Counted from the first letter of the stretch, positions 43,108 to 53,624 are shown. The stretch: 64,000 bases of DNA from Thermococcus piezophilus (GCF_001647085.1 NZ_CP015520.1:1694219-1758218); one strand, 5' to 3'. The notes: generated by a model from the letters alone, not told the origin. Translations and numbers: made by a program.

Positions 43108-43973
43108 AGACACACCTCCAGGACGAGTAGAAGCATACATATTAAAACCCACTCTCCTACAACAATCCGATAAACCCTAAGGGCCCTCTTAATGTCATCA
43201 AGCATCGGCTCCCTGCCTTCAAAGCGATAAACCCCTTCTTTCTCAAGCCAGACACCGAGGACTGCGCTCATCGCTGCTATGGGCTTGTCGGCGTTTATCT
43301 TAAACTTCGCCTTCCCCCAGTATTCGAGAACCTTTCTCGGACTGAGCGGCAGGAAGAGCAGAACGGTAATACGGGCTGGGATGAAGTTGAGAACGTCATC
43401 GAGCCTTGCCGCAAACTTGCCGAAATACTCGTGCCTTTCATCGCGGTAGCCTATCATGGCGTCCATAGTATTCACAGCACGGTAAGCAAGAGCTCCTGGC
43501 AGGCCAAAGAGGAGGTAGTAGAAGAGCGGAGCAACGATGCTGTCTGTAATATTCTCGGCGAGGCTCTCTATGGCCGCTGAATTGAGATGAGTCCTGTCGA
43601 GCTTTGAGACGTCCCTGCTGACTATCCAGCCCACGTACTTCCTCTGCTCTTCTATGTCGTCCTTCACCGTGTTCTCCACGTGCTGGGCGAGGCTTTTAAT
43701 CGCGAAGGAGCTTTTTAGAAGGTAAACGCCTAGGGCGAAACCCAGCCACTCTGGCAGAAGCTCCGGAAGCATGGAGAGGGCGAAGGCGAAGGTGATGACA
43801 AAGAGAGAAGCAGAGGTTCCGGCGAGAAAGTCCAAAATCGAGCTTCTTCTGTACATCCCATCAAAGAGACCGATTAGCCTGCCGAACCAGACAGTGGGAT
43901 GGACTAATGCTGGCGGTTCGCCGAGGAGGAAATCCCAGAGGAGCGCAACCACAAAAATCATCAAGGCTTCCAT
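43092..43973 (-). CDS. cbiB: Adenosylcobinamide-phosphate synthase CbiB
   Basis: 293 aa membrane protein. Family signatures: [21 protein letters not shown] at the N-terminus, [50 protein letters not shown] and [10 protein letters not shown]. Around five membrane helices. It attaches aminopropanol phosphate to adenosylcobyric acid. Between the UDG-family gene (13-base overlap) and cobD. Confidence 0.95.
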   Translation of the reverse strand: MEALMIFVVALLWDFLLGEPPALVHPTVWFGRLIGLFDGMYRRSSILDFLAGTSASLFVITFAFALSMLPELLPEWLGFALGVYLLKSSFAIKSLAQHVENTVKDDIEEQRKYVGWIVSRDVSKLDRTHLNSAAIESLAENITDSIVAPLFYYLLFGLPGALAYRAVNTMDAMIGYRDERHEYFGKFAARLDDVLNFIPARITVLLFLPLSPRKVLEYWGKAKFKINADKPIAAMSAVLGVWLEKEGVYRFEGREPMLDDIKRALRVYRIVVGEWVLICMLLLVLEVCLCSNL

Positions 43974-44707
43974 TCCTCGAAGACCTCCTTTACCGGGGTG
44001 TATTCATCGAGCATCTCCTTGTTGGGTTCCCTCAAGCCCCTGCGCACGTACCAGGCGGGATGTCTTAAGTAGGTTGCATCAAAGCCAAGTCTTTCTAGGG
44101 CCTTCTCCGCAGTTCTGCCGATGGCAAAAATTGATTTAGGTCTCAAAATTTCAAGCTCCCTCTCCAGAAGGCCGAGCTCCCGTTTGTCGAAGCCCTTAAG
44201 CTTGTTCCCCGGCGGATTGCATTTCACGACGTTGGTGATGTAAACAAAGTCGGGGTTAAGCCCCAGGGAAAAGAGGGCCTTCCTGAGCAGCATTCCCGAG
44301 GCGTCGCGATAGAAGCATATTCCCGTTAACCCACACCCTTTCCTTCCAGGCGCTTCGCCTACAAGGACAACGCCCGAACCGACCCAGCCGTTGGCGAAGG
44401 GCAGGCCTTTAAAAGTCCCGATTTTAAGCTGATAGCTGTAATACTCCTCGTGGCAGAAGCGGAGCGGCTCGTTCAGGAACTCGCGGTAGAGCGCCTCAAG
44501 CTCCCCCGCTACTTTTTCGTCTTTCTCTTTGAGGACCATAAAACGCTGCTCCGGATTGTAAATCGTCCTCGCGTAGAGGCCGTAAACCTTCTCCTCGAGG
44601 CTGAGAAAGTCCCGCCAGTCCCTGAGGAAGAGGGGCTTAGTCTTAAGGTTTCTTGGATTTACATAGACCTTTCCAACCTGCTCCAGCTCGTCAAGCTTCA
44701 GCAGCAT
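43961..44707 (-). CDS. Uracil-DNA glycosylase superfamily protein
   Basis: 248 aa. The UDG fold core is in the C-terminal 160 residues: [21 protein letters not shown] (motif 1), [36 protein letters not shown] and [11 protein letters not shown] (motif 2 His). Family 4/5 enzymes have four Fe-S cysteines; here C at GKGCG-like GRKGCG, VVKC and FCHEE are possible but the set is not clear. The first 85 residues are an extra domain. It overlaps cbiB by 13 bases, so DNA repair and cobamide genes are cotranscribed. Confidence 0.8.
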   Translation of the reverse strand: MLLKLDELEQVGKVYVNPRNLKTKPLFLRDWRDFLSLEEKVYGLYARTIYNPEQRFMVLKEKDEKVAGELEALYREFLNEPLRFCHEEYYSYQLKIGTFKGLPFANGWVGSGVVLVGEAPGRKGCGLTGICFYRDASGMLLRKALFSLGLNPDFVYITNVVKCNPPGNKLKGFDKRELGLLERELEILRPKSIFAIGRTAEKALERLGFDATYLRHPAWYVRRGLREPNKEMLDEYTPVKEVFEEWKP

Positions 44708-44750
44708 AAAGGATAAAACATCCCAAGGCGTTTATAATTCTGGTGGTGAC

Positions 44751-44999
44751 ATGGAGACGAGAAAGTGTCCCTTCTGCGGAGGGACTATGGTGCCAAGCAA
44801 AACTGACCTCCTTGGGCACGCCCGGTACTTCTGGGTCCCGCCCTGGAAGAGCAGACTGACGGACCTCCTGAAGCCGGGAGTAAAGGGCAGGCCTTGGCTC
44901 TGCATCGACTGCGGCGCGGTTGTTGCGTACGTTGATGAGAAGAAGCTTTCACTCATCCGTGAAGAGTACGAGCAGAAGAAACTGGAGGGTTCAATTTGA
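44751..44999 (+). CDS. Small zinc-ribbon protein
   Basis: 82 aa. Two knuckles, KCPFCGGTMVPSK near the start and LCIDCGAVVAYVDE near residue 50, form one zinc ribbon around a basic, aromatic middle (HARYFWVPPWKSRL). It begins the plus-strand cobamide run; the next gene's TTG start overlaps its stop. GGTGGTGAC precedes the ATG. Function unknown. Confidence 0.7.
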   Translation: METRKCPFCGGTMVPSKTDLLGHARYFWVPPWKSRLTDLLKPGVKGRPWLCIDCGAVVAYVDEKKLSLIREEYEQKKLEGSI

Positions 45000-45557
45000 G
45001 GGGCATCGCCTTCTTCTCGGGCGTCAAGGACGGGCTTTATGCAACTTATTTGGCCCAGAAAAGAGGCATAAGTATCACGTATTTCCTCGTCCTGAAGGCC
45101 ACCATCGGAGTCTCGTCGCACTACGAGAACATAAGCGAACTGGAAAAGCTCGCTGAGGCTATGGGAAAGGAGCCTTTGATATACTGCTCGAAGACCACTT
45201 GGAGTGGATCGAACGGCTGGCCGAAGGAGCGGGCGTTAAAGTCTTGGAGCCCCTCTGGGGCAGGGACACGCTTGAGCTCGCGAGAGAGGTAATCGAGGCG
45301 GGATTTGAATACGCGATAATCGCGTCAACAAGGGGAAACTCTACAAAGAATGGCTCGGCTACACCTTCCACTCGGTTGAGGATTTGGAGCGCTTCCTCGA
45401 TGCAAACCCCGGCATCGACCCCCTTGGCGAGTTCGCTGAGTTCCACACGGTGGTCGTAAAATGCCCGCTGTTTGGGGAGAGTTTTGAGCTGAAGCTGCTG
45501 GAGATAGAGGAGAGCGAGACCTACTGCTGGCTGAAGTTCAGGTTGGTGAGAGAATGA
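44996..45557 (+). pseudogene. PP-loop ATPase of the diphthamide-ligase type, decayed
   Basis: TTG 44996 starts RGIAFFSGVKDGLYATYLAQK, where the PP-loop SGGKDG has Val for the second Gly. The frame then breaks near 45175, with an apparent deletion of 30 or more codons, resuming as FDILLEDHLEWIERLAEGAG, LEPLWGRDTLELAREVIEAG, and breaks again near 45330 to KGKLYKEWLGYTFHSVEDLE, ending at 45557. Substitution, deletion and two shifts make it a real pseudogene. Its stop overlaps the next start (ATGA). Confidence 0.75.
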
Positions 45558-45964
45558 GAGGCGGAGATATCCTCGGGAAACTTGAATCAAAGGGCATAAC
45601 CCTTGAAAAGATGCTCGATACCGCGATGGAGCTCTACATCGGCGAAAATGCCGGAGACGTTAGAGAACTGCTGGAAGAGACGATGCTCCGCTATCTTGAC
45701 GACATCAACGTTCAGTCCCTTCTCATGGCGGCGCTCCTCCTCGAGGAGAATTTTGACGTTGAAGGTGACCCGGTGAACTTAGTCGCCGACGAGCTCATCG
45801 GGATAAGCATAGCAGAATACATAGGCGGTAAAATGGCTCTCTTCAACTTCTTCTACTATGACACGAGAAAGCCCAGAATACTGAAGGAGCTGCCGCCCTT
45901 TCTGGACGACGCAGTAGGCGGCTTCATAGCGGGCTGCATGACGAAGCTCCTTTCGGAGGACTGA
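45554..45964 (+). CDS. cobZ: Alpha-ribazole-phosphate phosphatase CobZ (PgpA-related)
   Basis: 136 aa, helical PgpA-like fold: LESKGITLEKMLDTAMELYIG, LMAALLLEENFDVEG, EYIGGKMALFNFFYYDTRKP, LDDAVGGFIAGCMTKLL. In Methanosarcina CobZ removes phosphate from alpha-ribazole-5'-phosphate. Assignment as CobZ rather than phosphatidylglycerophosphatase follows from family pattern and from being 3 bases before cobS. Confidence 0.85.
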   Translation: MRGGDILGKLESKGITLEKMLDTAMELYIGENAGDVRELLEETMLRYLDDINVQSLLMAALLLEENFDVEGDPVNLVADELIGISIAEYIGGKMALFNFFYYDTRKPRILKELPPFLDDAVGGFIAGCMTKLLSED

Positions 45965-45967
45965 GTC

Positions 45968-46663
45968 ATGAGAAACGTCCTGCCATTCCTGACACGGGTG
46001 CCAATCAAGGGCGACTTCAAGAAAGCTCGCGAGGAGCTCTGGGCCTTTCCACTTGTTGCTTTAGTAAGTTCAGCGCTCCCGACGCTCATCCTTTACTTAA
46101 AACTTCCCCTCTCGAACGTCCTGGCGGTCTTGGCGCTCTACTTTACCATCGGTCTTCTTCACCTCGATGGCTTAGCTGATTTCGCTGATGGTGTGATGGT
46201 TAAAGGCGACCGCGAGAGAAAGATAAAAGCAATGAAAGACCTGAACACCGGAATAGCGGGCCTCTTCGCGGTGGTCATGGTTCTGTTCCTCCAGGTCTAT
46301 TCCCTCCAGCTCGTTCCTTTCTACGCCCTCTTCCTGGCGGAGCTAAACTCAAAGCTCGCCATGCTCCTCGCGCTGGCAACCAGGAAACCGCTCGGCCAAG
46401 GGATTGGGGCCTACTTCATGGAGAGGATGAACAGCGGCCAGCTCCTCGGTGGGTTCATCTTCTACTCCATTCTCCTCGTCCCAGTAGTTGTTTACGAGCA
46501 AGATGCCCTGGTCTCGCTCCTTGGTCTGGCCTTCGGAGGTTACACCATCAAAGTTGCCCTCGACAACTTCGGCGGAATAAACGGCGACTGCATAGGTGCA
46601 ATAGCGGAGATAACGAGGGTTGGGACGCTTTTGGTTGTGGCTTTCGTTTGGTGGTATACATGA
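45968..46663 (+). CDS. cobS: Cobalamin synthase CobS
   Basis: 231 aa, about six membrane helices. The metal-binding stretch [28 protein letters not shown] and [10 protein letters not shown] are hallmark CobS motifs, followed by the C-terminal [16 protein letters not shown]. Joins adenosyl-GDP-cobinamide to alpha-ribazole at the membrane. Its stop overlaps the cobY start (ATGA). Confidence 0.95.
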   Translation: MRNVLPFLTRVPIKGDFKKAREELWAFPLVALVSSALPTLILYLKLPLSNVLAVLALYFTIGLLHLDGLADFADGVMVKGDRERKIKAMKDLNTGIAGLFAVVMVLFLQVYSLQLVPFYALFLAELNSKLAMLLALATRKPLGQGIGAYFMERMNSGQLLGGFIFYSILLVPVVVYEQDALVSLLGLAFGGYTIKVALDNFGGINGDCIGAIAEITRVGTLLVVAFVWWYT

Positions 46664-47199
46664 TAATCATCCTCGCCGGAGGCAAATCAACCCGCATGGG
46701 GCAGGAAAAGCCCATCCTGAAGGTAGCCGATAAACAGATGCTCCTGCGCGTTTACGTGGAGACCGAAAAAGTTGGGGAAGTGCTCGTTGCCATCTCCAAG
46801 AACACGCCGAAGACGAGGGAGCTTTGCATCAGGGAAGGGATTTCCTTCATTGAGACGCCGGGAAAAGGCTACGTCCAGGACATCCAGTGGCTTTTGCATG
46901 AGCTTGGCCCATTTGTAAGCGTCTCCGCAGATATACCCTTTGTGAAGGCCTCGGATTTTTGGCTTATCGAGAAAGCCTTCAACGGGAGGACGAGCCTGAC
47001 GGGGGTCCTTCCGCTGAAGCTCGTTCCGAAGGACTTGCATCCCGTCGTTTACAGGGGCTACGCGATAGTCGGCCTCAACGCCGTCGGAACTGAGGAGGAG
47101 GAGTTCTTAGAGCTGAGCAACCCGCTGTTGGCTCTCAACGTGAACACGCCGGAAGATTTAAAGCTCGCCGAGAGGATAGCGAGATTGGTGGAAAGATGA
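46660..47199 (+). CDS. cobY: Adenosylcobinamide-phosphate guanylyltransferase CobY
   Basis: 179 aa from ATG 46660. Nucleotidyltransferase start [20 protein letters not shown]; later [14 protein letters not shown] and [14 protein letters not shown]. It is the archaeal non-orthologous replacement of CobU, making GDP-cobinamide. Coupled to cobS by a 4-base overlap and to the next gene by another. Confidence 0.92.
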   Translation: MIIILAGGKSTRMGQEKPILKVADKQMLLRVYVETEKVGEVLVAISKNTPKTRELCIREGISFIETPGKGYVQDIQWLLHELGPFVSVSADIPFVKASDFWLIEKAFNGRTSLTGVLPLKLVPKDLHPVVYRGYAIVGLNAVGTEEEEFLELSNPLLALNVNTPEDLKLAERIARLVER

Positions 47200-47411
47200 G
47201 GGACGAGGAGCTCAAAGGTGCGTTAGCCTTCATCGGAATTTCAATCCTCGCGGGGCTGTTCCTCTTCGGCTTCCTGATTGTGACAGTGATTCTAATCCTC
47301 CTCGGTCTGCTCCTTTTCCTCGGCTTCTACCTCTACGTCCGCCTGAAGCCCTGGCGGGAAAAGAGACACCCGCCCAAGGAGCTTGAAAGCCAGGAGGATT
47401 ATTGGAGGTGA
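47196..47411 (+). CDS. Small membrane protein next to cobY
   Basis: 71 aa. One long or two short hydrophobic segments at residues 8-50 (LAFIGISILAGLFLFGFL, LILLGLLLFLGFYLYV), then a basic and acidic tail (KRHPPKELESQEDYWR). ATG overlaps the cobY stop by 4 bases. No family recognised. Confidence 0.6.
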   Translation: MRDEELKGALAFIGISILAGLFLFGFLIVTVILILLGLLLFLGFYLYVRLKPWREKRHPPKELESQEDYWR

Positions 47412-47433
47412 GCAAATTGCGGAGATTGCTTGG

Positions 47434-48355
47434 TTGAAGACATTAAGCATTAATAACGTTTTTTCAAGGGAGGAGGAGTTTAGCGATTGGCTTGTTGAAA
47501 ACATTGAAGTCCTCGGGGAAAAAATAGGCATTGAACTTGAGGACATTAAGAGAGAATATCAGATTGGAAACTACTTCGTTGACATACTCGCGAGGGACAC
47601 AAACAGTGGTGCGAGGGTTATAATCGAGAACCAATTTGGGAAGACAAACCATGATCACCTTGGAAAAATACTCACATATGCCTCTGGAGCGAATGCAAAA
47701 ATTATGGTCTGGATAGCAGAGAAGTTTTCTGATGAGCACAAACAAGCGTTAAACTGGTTGAACGAAAACACCAGACAGGACATAGGATTCTTCGGGCTCG
47801 AGGTCAAGGCTGTCAGAATTGGAAGTTCCCCCTATGCGATGGATTTCGACGTTGTCGTCATGCCAAATCAATGGCAAAAAAATTAGCAGAGACATGGTCA
47901 CTAGATTAAGCCCCATACAGGAGCTTTATTTGGACATCTGGAGAAGAGTTCTTGAGATGTACGGTAAAAACCTAAGACCTCAACCTGGATATAGGATGGT
48001 GTTTGGAAGTGGAGTTTCTGACGTTCCATATGAATGGCACATATGGGAAGACAAGTTTTCCATTGGTATCTACATAGGCAAGCCCTCACCCAAGGAAAAC
48101 GAACGGGTACAAAGGTGTCTTATGGAACACATTGATGAAATAGCACAAGCACTGGATATATCCTCCACCGATATCAAATGGGAAGAGCCTCCCGGGACCA
48201 CAAGAGGCTCAAAGAGAATGAGCATACATTACTCCCTTTCAACATCACCTTTTGAAATGGGCGAGAAAGAGCGGAATGAATTGGCCAAAAGGCTTGCATC
48301 GGAAATGAGAAAATTGGAGAAGGTTACAAAGAAGATACTCCAAAGATGCCATTAA
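47434..48355 (+). pseudogene. PD-(D/E)XK-nuclease-like DUF4268 protein, one frameshift
   Basis: The first frame reads WLKTLSINNVFSREEEFSDW, YFVDILARDTNSGARVIIENQFG (the D-x(n)-IEN-Q nuclease-like core) and KILTYASGANAKIMVWIAE, and stops at 47886 right after a run of seven A. The next frame continues ISRDMVTRLSPIQELYLDIW, PYEWHIWEDKFSIGIYIGK and ends at 48355. With one base changed in the A-run it is one protein of about 306 aa. Start unclear: TTG 47434 or TTG 47383; the GGAGGTGAGCAA at about 47404 has no start codon at the right distance in frame. Possibly an anti-phage or repair nuclease; inference. Confidence 0.65.
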
Positions 48356-49803
48356 ATCCCCAGCTCCCCTAAAATCCTCTCAACGTCAAGGTTCTTCTTG
48401 ACAACCCTAGCAAAGCGCTCTATCTCCTCCTCAATGCTCCATCCATCAACGCTTATCGGCTCGAGACCTTTTTCCGCCCGCAGAAAGTTGAGAAGACGCT
48501 CCGTAAAGGCGAAGTTATGGAAGATGCCGTGTAAATAGGTCCCGAAGGTTCTCTCACCAAGGGCTCCCTCCGGCTCAAAGGCCTTAGCACCGTTTATCTC
48601 GCGTATTATCGAGAAGGGCCTCTCTGAGGTTGAGCGGCCCATCCTTATCTCATAGCCCTCAACGCTCATTCTCTTAGCTGGCTCCCAAAGGATTTCGGCC
48701 TTCAGGTGATTTGTCCGTTTAACGGGCGTGAAGATTGTTTTAGCGGGCAACAGTCCAATACCCTTGACCTCACCGCGCTTCGATTCTACGTTGTCGATTA
48801 TCTTCTCCCCGAGCATTTGAAAGCCGCCGCAGATTCCAACGACGAAAGAACCTTCGTGGTGAGCCTGAATTATCGCGTCCTCTATTCCATTCTCGCGCAT
48901 CCAGAGCAAGTCCTCGACGGTGTTCTTGCTCCCGGGGATTATTATCAAATCACCTTCGATTTCCTCCGCTTTTGTAACGTAGTCCACCCCATTGGCCCAG
49001 TGAAGGGGCTCAAAGTCGGTAGAGTTGCTTATGTGAGGAAGCTTGACTACCTGGATGTGAAGTCCGCCCTTAACCCTCGGAAAGCTAGTCAGAGAGTCCT
49101 CTTCTGGCAACTTGTGCTCGACGTAGGGAACGACTCCGAGGGTAAGCTTCCCATAGCGCTTCTCTAGATATTCAAAGCCTGGCTCCAGCAGGGAGGCATC
49201 GCCGCGGAACTTATTGAATACGAAGCCAAGGATCAAGTTTCGCTCCTCCTTGCTCAAGAGCTCCATCGTACCCACTATAGAAGCGAAGCTCCCACCTCGG
49301 TCGATGTCGGTAACGAGGATGGTCTTCGCTTTGGCGTGCCTCGCAACGCGCATGTTGGCTATGTCATAGTCCTTGAGGTTAATCTCAACGGGCGAGCCTG
49401 CGCCTTCGATTATCACAATCTCGTGTTCCACAATAAGTTCATCCAGAACCTTCATGGCCTTCCGAAAGAGCTCCTCCTTCCGGGAGAGCATGTATTCCCT
49501 AGCTGAAACGCTTCCTATTGGCTTTCCCATAAACACAACTTGGCTCCTCATGTTCCCCTCAGGCTTGAGGAGTATTGGATTGAACCTCACCGACGGCTTT
49601 TTTCTGCAGGCTACCGCCTGAAGGTACTGGGCGCGACTTATTTCGCCGCCTTCTATGCTCGGTGCGGAGTTCAGGCTCATGTTCTGGCTTTTAAACGGAA
49701 CAACGTCATACCCTAAGTTCGAAAAGATCCTGCACAAAGCCATGACGAGGAGGGATTTCCCAGCTCCGGAGGAAGTTCCCTGAACCATTAGGGCTTTTCC
49801 CAT
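48352..49803 (-). CDS. cobQ: Cobyric acid synthase CobQ/CbiP
   Basis: 483 aa. N-terminal P-loop-like synthetase domain [20 protein letters not shown] (residues 7-26), [20 protein letters not shown]-terminal glutamine amidotransferase with the Cys nucleophile in [15 protein letters not shown] and the His in [12 protein letters not shown]. Amidates adenosylcobyrinic acid diamide; in salvage it can also reuse cobyric acid made by CbiZ. Overlaps the nuclease gene end by 4 bases, convergent. Confidence 0.95.
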   Translation of the reverse strand: MGKALMVQGTSSGAGKSLLVMALCRIFSNLGYDVVPFKSQNMSLNSAPSIEGGEISRAQYLQAVACRKKPSVRFNPILLKPEGNMRSQVVFMGKPIGSVSAREYMLSRKEELFRKAMKVLDELIVEHEIVIIEGAGSPVEINLKDYDIANMRVARHAKAKTILVTDIDRGGSFASIVGTMELLSKEERNLILGFVFNKFRGDASLLEPGFEYLEKRYGKLTLGVVPYVEHKLPEEDSLTSFPRVKGGLHIQVVKLPHISNSTDFEPLHWANGVDYVTKAEEIEGDLIIIPGSKNTVEDLLWMRENGIEDAIIQAHHEGSFVVGICGGFQMLGEKIIDNVESKRGEVKGIGLLPAKTIFTPVKRTNHLKAEILWEPAKRMSVEGYEIRMGRSTSERPFSIIREINGAKAFEPEGALGERTFGTYLHGIFHNFAFTERLLNFLRAEKGLEPISVDGWSIEEEIERFARVVKKNLDVERILGELGI

Positions 49804-49871
49804 TCACACCCCCACTGGAAGTGGACGAAGGATATATAAACCTGTTGGATAAAACCTCCATCGGTGATACT

Positions 49872-50879
49872 ATGAAAAGCCTCATGCTGATTGTCCTCGG
49901 AAACACAGAGATAAGCACCGTGCCAGGAATAAGCGTTGCTGGAGCAACGCCAGAGCTCACAAAGCTTACTCCACCAGCCGATGCTGAATACCTGTTCTAC
50001 GAGAAGCCGAAAATCATAGACGTGATTCCCGTTACCCCCAATGGACATCCCACGCCAGCCATAATCACCAAGGCCGCAAGGGAGCTTGCCAACTTCCCGT
50101 TGATGATAGTCCGCGGTGGAACTTACTTGGCTCCCCTCGTGCCTCACGTCCACATCAGCGACTACGTTGGCAGGGACTTCAGGAAGGGACCGGCTTTACA
50201 AGAGGCCGAGGAGATAATCGCGAGAGCGAGACTCTTCGGCGAAGAGCTCAGCAATACCTCAATCGAAGAGCTCGTCATCGGCGAGTCCACTCCAGGGGGA
50301 ACGACAACAGCTCAGGCTGTCCTCTGGGCGCTCGGCTATGAAGCCAGAACTTCTTCGGCGGCCCCAAACAACCCCCAGAGCCTAAAGGAGGAAGTTATAA
50401 AAGCAGGCTTTGAAAGGGCCGGAATAAAGCCTGGAAACTTCAAAGAGAAGCCCCTTGAAGCACTCAAGCAGTTCGGGGACCCCATGATGGCAGCGGTAGT
50501 CGGGATAGCACTCGGTTTCAAAGGCAAAGTCGTTCTTGCTGGTGGAACCCAGATGCTCGCCGTTGCAGCTCTGCTGAAGGTCCTCGGAGAAGACATGAGC
50601 AGGTTTATGATAGCGACAACCAAATGGGTTGTAAATGATAGAAGCGCCACATTCATCGACACCGCAAAGGAGATAGGGATAATCACTTATGCCGCTGATC
50701 TGGACTTCTCTAAGAACGAATTCAAAGGCCTCAGGGACTACGAGAATGGCTACGTTAAGGAGGGCGTTGGGGCTGGTGGTGCCACCTGGCTGGCGGTTAA
50801 GGCTGGATTCTCCCCCGAAGACGTCAGCAGAAAGGTGGACGAGCTTTACAGAAGGCTGATGAAGCTGGAGGCTACCTAA
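49872..50879 (+). CDS. cobT: CobT-family nicotinate-nucleotide:base phosphoribosyltransferase
   Basis: 335 aa from ATG 49872 behind GGTGATACT. Archaeal CobT type: [53 protein letters not shown] and [15 protein letters not shown]. Activates the lower-ligand base. Divergent from cobQ, with 68 bases between starts, and convergent with cbiZ (4-base overlap). Confidence 0.9.
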   Translation: MKSLMLIVLGNTEISTVPGISVAGATPELTKLTPPADAEYLFYEKPKIIDVIPVTPNGHPTPAIITKAARELANFPLMIVRGGTYLAPLVPHVHISDYVGRDFRKGPALQEAEEIIARARLFGEELSNTSIEELVIGESTPGGTTTAQAVLWALGYEARTSSAAPNNPQSLKEEVIKAGFERAGIKPGNFKEKPLEALKQFGDPMMAAVVGIALGFKGKVVLAGGTQMLAVAALLKVLGEDMSRFMIATTKWVVNDRSATFIDTAKEIGIITYAADLDFSKNEFKGLRDYENGYVKEGVGAGGATWLAVKAGFSPEDVSRKVDELYRRLMKLEAT

Positions 50880-51463
50880 CCTCTTATTCTCTCCCACTTC
50901 CTTACACTCTCTTCGAGAGCCTCCCTGACGGTTTTTCCAATGTTTATTCCTAGCTCTGTTGCTGTTCCGGCCCACTCTTTCTCCCCGAGATATGCAAAAA
51001 CCCCTATACCGTCGCTTGTCGTTCCGGTGGCCTTGTAGCCGAGCTTTAAGAGGGTGTATGTCTTAGCCTCAGTCGCTGTCATTATCGCGTTGGCCATAGC
51101 CCCAACGGTTAGCCCCTTGTTTATCACGATTGCCATATTTATTGTACCTGGCTTCCATGGTGGTGGGACGTCGCCGGCTATTGCAGGATTGGTTATCCCT
51201 GCAGTGACATAGGCGGTAACGCTTCCATGTCTTGAAACAGCTAGAACTCTGCGGATATCCGCTGCCGTCATGAAGCCTACAAAGTTCTCAAGGCCATTCT
51301 CTCGCTCGAAGATGAGACAGTCAGCTTTGTAGTCTCCAGAATAGTCCTTGTGCACTTTCATGAAAAAGAAGCCGTTGGCGTTAACAAGACCTCCTCTGTG
51401 AGGCGCGTTGCTGAGGGCCATCATAGGTTCATTGAATGATTTTATGAAATGTCTGGACTCCAT
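50876..51463 (-). CDS. cbiZ: Adenosylcobinamide amidohydrolase CbiZ
   Basis: 195 aa. Family features: [47 protein letters not shown], and [28 protein letters not shown]. It removes the aminopropanol side chain from cobinamide, allowing salvage and remodelling of foreign cobamides. Combined with cobD, cbiB, cobQ, cobY, cobS and cobT this makes a full remodelling route. Confidence 0.92.
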   Translation of the reverse strand: MESRHFIKSFNEPMMALSNAPHRGGLVNANGFFFMKVHKDYSGDYKADCLIFERENGLENFVGFMTAADIRRVLAVSRHGSVTAYVTAGITNPAIAGDVPPPWKPGTINMAIVINKGLTVGAMANAIMTATEAKTYTLLKLGYKATGTTSDGIGVFAYLGEKEWAGTATELGINIGKTVREALEESVRKWERIRG

Positions 51464-51575
51464 GGGAAACTCTACGAGGATGACATATTAACGCTTTACG
51501 CTTTTTCTGTTAAATGCTTCCGCTTATCACTGAAAAGGTTATTAACTTCCTCGCAAAGATTTTTTGGGTGATAGC

Positions 51576-52091
51576 ATGGGAGTGGAAGAACATAGGAAAA
51601 AAGCGCCGAAGAAGTTTAAGTTTGCAGTTATAACGGTCAGCGATACCGCAAGCAGAGGAGAGAAAGAGGACGCCAGCGGAAAGTTTCTTGTGGAGGCTCT
51701 GAAAGAGAGTGGAAACGAGAATGTCCATTACACTATCGTGCCGGACGAAAAGCTGGCAATAATCAAAGCAGTCATTGAGTCTATCGAAAAAGGTGCCGAT
51801 GTGATCGTTACCACAGGCGGAACGGGAATAACTAGCAGGGATGTCACGATAGAGAGCATAAGAACGCTTTTCGATAAGGAGCTGGTTGGCTTTGGCGAGG
51901 TCTTCAGGCTGAGGAGCTATGAAGAGATTGGAACAGCCGTCGTTCTCACCAGGGCAACCGCTGGAATCATTAGGAACGATGGCAGGGCCATAGTTGTCTT
52001 CTGCCTGCCGGGAAGCCTGAACGCAGTCAAGACCGGAGTGGAGATAATAAAAAGGGAAGCCTATCATATACTCAAGCACGCGAGGGAGTGA
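51576..52091 (+). CDS. moaB: Molybdopterin/tungstopterin adenylyltransferase MoaB
   Basis: 171 aa from ATG 51576 behind GGGTGATAGC. FAVITVSDTASRGEKEDASG, VTTGGTGITSRDVTIE (the TGGTG substrate loop) and FCLPGSLNAVKTGVEII. Adenylates the pterin before metal insertion; in Thermococcales the metal is mostly tungsten. moeA starts 2 bases after its stop. Confidence 0.93.
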   Translation: MGVEEHRKKAPKKFKFAVITVSDTASRGEKEDASGKFLVEALKESGNENVHYTIVPDEKLAIIKAVIESIEKGADVIVTTGGTGITSRDVTIESIRTLFDKELVGFGEVFRLRSYEEIGTAVVLTRATAGIIRNDGRAIVVFCLPGSLNAVKTGVEIIKREAYHILKHARE

Positions 52092-52093
52092 CT

Positions 52094-53284
52094 ATGAGGG
52101 AGTTCAAACGCCTGACTCCATACAAGGAAGCCTTTGAGCTGATGCTCAATGACCTGAGGGAAATAGGTGGGGTTGAAGAAGTACCACTCGACGAGGCCTA
52201 TGGCAGGGTCTTAGCTGAGGACGTTGTTTCTCCCATAGACAGTCCTCCCTTTGACCGTTCGGCTGTCGATGGCTACGCAGTTAGAGCAGAGGACACATTC
52301 CAGGCGAGGGAGTACCATCCTATAGGGCTTGAGGTCATAGACGAGATAACCGCCGGCATGGAGAGCGGGAAAGAGGTCACCAGCGGAAAGGCTGTGAAGC
52401 TGATGACGGGCAACAAAATGCCCAAAGGCGCGAATGCAGTAATAATGCAGGAGATGGTGAAGCGCGAGGGAGACAGGATTTATGTCCTTAGACCGGTAGC
52501 CCCAGGCCAGAACGTGGCCTCCGCCGGTGAGGACGTGAAGAAGGGTGAGGTCGTCCTGAGAAAGGGACAGATTCTCAGGCCACAAGAGGTCAGTCTGCTC
52601 AAGAGCATCGGGTTTAAGAGCGTTAAGGTCAAAAGAAAGCCCCGCGTTGGGATAATCATAACTGGAGATGAGCTTATCGAGGAGTTCGACGAGGAAGCCC
52701 TTAAAGCCGGCAAGATACTCGAGAGCAACTCCGCCCTGCTCAAGGGATTAGTGAGGCAGTACTTCGGGGAGCCAGTCTTCTACGGCGTCATCCCAGACAA
52801 CGAGGAGAAAATTAAAGCAGCAATAGAAAAGGCCAAGGCCGAGAACGACCTCGTTCTCGTCACTGGCGGAAGCGCCTTTGGTGACAAGGACTTCGCCCAC
52901 CGCTTCGTCAGGCTCCTCTTCCACGGAACGACGATAAAGCCAGGAAGGCCAATAGGCTACGGTGAGAGGGTCTTCATTATGAGTGGCTATCCCGTTGCAG
53001 TCTTCGTGCAGTTCTACCTCTATGTCAAGCATGCTTTAGCGAAACTCGTCGGAGCTAAAAACTATGAGATCAGAGTTTACGCAAAGCTGGCCGAGAGGGT
53101 TTCGAGTCAGCTTGGGAGGCATGAGTTCATCAAGGTCTGGTACGAAAACGGTGTTGCAAGACCGATTAAGAAAAAGGGCAGCGGGATAATAAGCTCACTC
53201 GTTAAGAGCAATGGCTACATCGTGATTCCAGAGGACAGTGAGGGTTATTTAAAAGGGGAAACCGTAGAGGTCGTGCTTTATTAA
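52094..53284 (+). CDS. moeA: Molybdopterin molybdenumtransferase MoeA
   Basis: 396 aa from ATG 52094, behind GGGAGTGACT. Domains in order: LDEAYGRVLAEDV, SPPFDRSAVDGYAVRAEDT, MTGNKMPKGANAVIMQE, then the MoaB-like domain with GIIITGDELIEE and LVTGGSAFGDKDFAHR, and a C-terminal beta domain. Inserts Mo or W into adenylated pterin. Operon with moaB. Confidence 0.95.
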   Translation: MREFKRLTPYKEAFELMLNDLREIGGVEEVPLDEAYGRVLAEDVVSPIDSPPFDRSAVDGYAVRAEDTFQAREYHPIGLEVIDEITAGMESGKEVTSGKAVKLMTGNKMPKGANAVIMQEMVKREGDRIYVLRPVAPGQNVASAGEDVKKGEVVLRKGQILRPQEVSLLKSIGFKSVKVKRKPRVGIIITGDELIEEFDEEALKAGKILESNSALLKGLVRQYFGEPVFYGVIPDNEEKIKAAIEKAKAENDLVLVTGGSAFGDKDFAHRFVRLLFHGTTIKPGRPIGYGERVFIMSGYPVAVFVQFYLYVKHALAKLVGAKNYEIRVYAKLAERVSSQLGRHEFIKVWYENGVARPIKKKGSGIISSLVKSNGYIVIPEDSEGYLKGETVEVVLY

Positions 53285-53359
53285 GAACTCCTCAAGACCT
53301 CATAAAAGTCCATGAACTAATAACATACACTAAGAACCAAGAATCATAGAAAAGAACAT

Positions 53360-53580
53360 TCACTCCTCCATCAGCTCTTCTTTTTTCGGCTTCTTAACGA
53401 GGAGTTTAACTTCACTGGGAAGCTCTCCATGGTCAGCAAGGTCCTCCACGATCTCGATGACTTCGAATTTCTCCCGTTCTTTCTCGCCCATAACCTCTGT
53501 CAGCGGTTTGGTCTTGCCCACGGGATTATCTCCTGTATCTTGCGGTCAAAGTCTTCCGGCTGGGTATTCAGACCTTGCAT
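53360..53580 (-). pseudogene. Small acidic protein gene with one frameshift
   Basis: ATG 53580 (or ATG 53622) starts MQGLNTQPEDFDRKIQEIIP and runs off frame near 53517; the next frame continues KTKPLTEVMGEKEREKFEVI, EIVEDLADHGELPSEVKLLV to a stop at 53360. One restored base gives a 73-residue, highly charged soluble protein. The second part alone (ATG 53491, 43 aa) is also possible. Family not recognised. It lies downstream of the GC-rich structured region and may be its transcript partner. Confidence 0.5.
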
Positions 53581-53624
53581 GTTTCTCACATTTGTTAATT
53601 TGCAAAGAACACAAATGTTCATGC

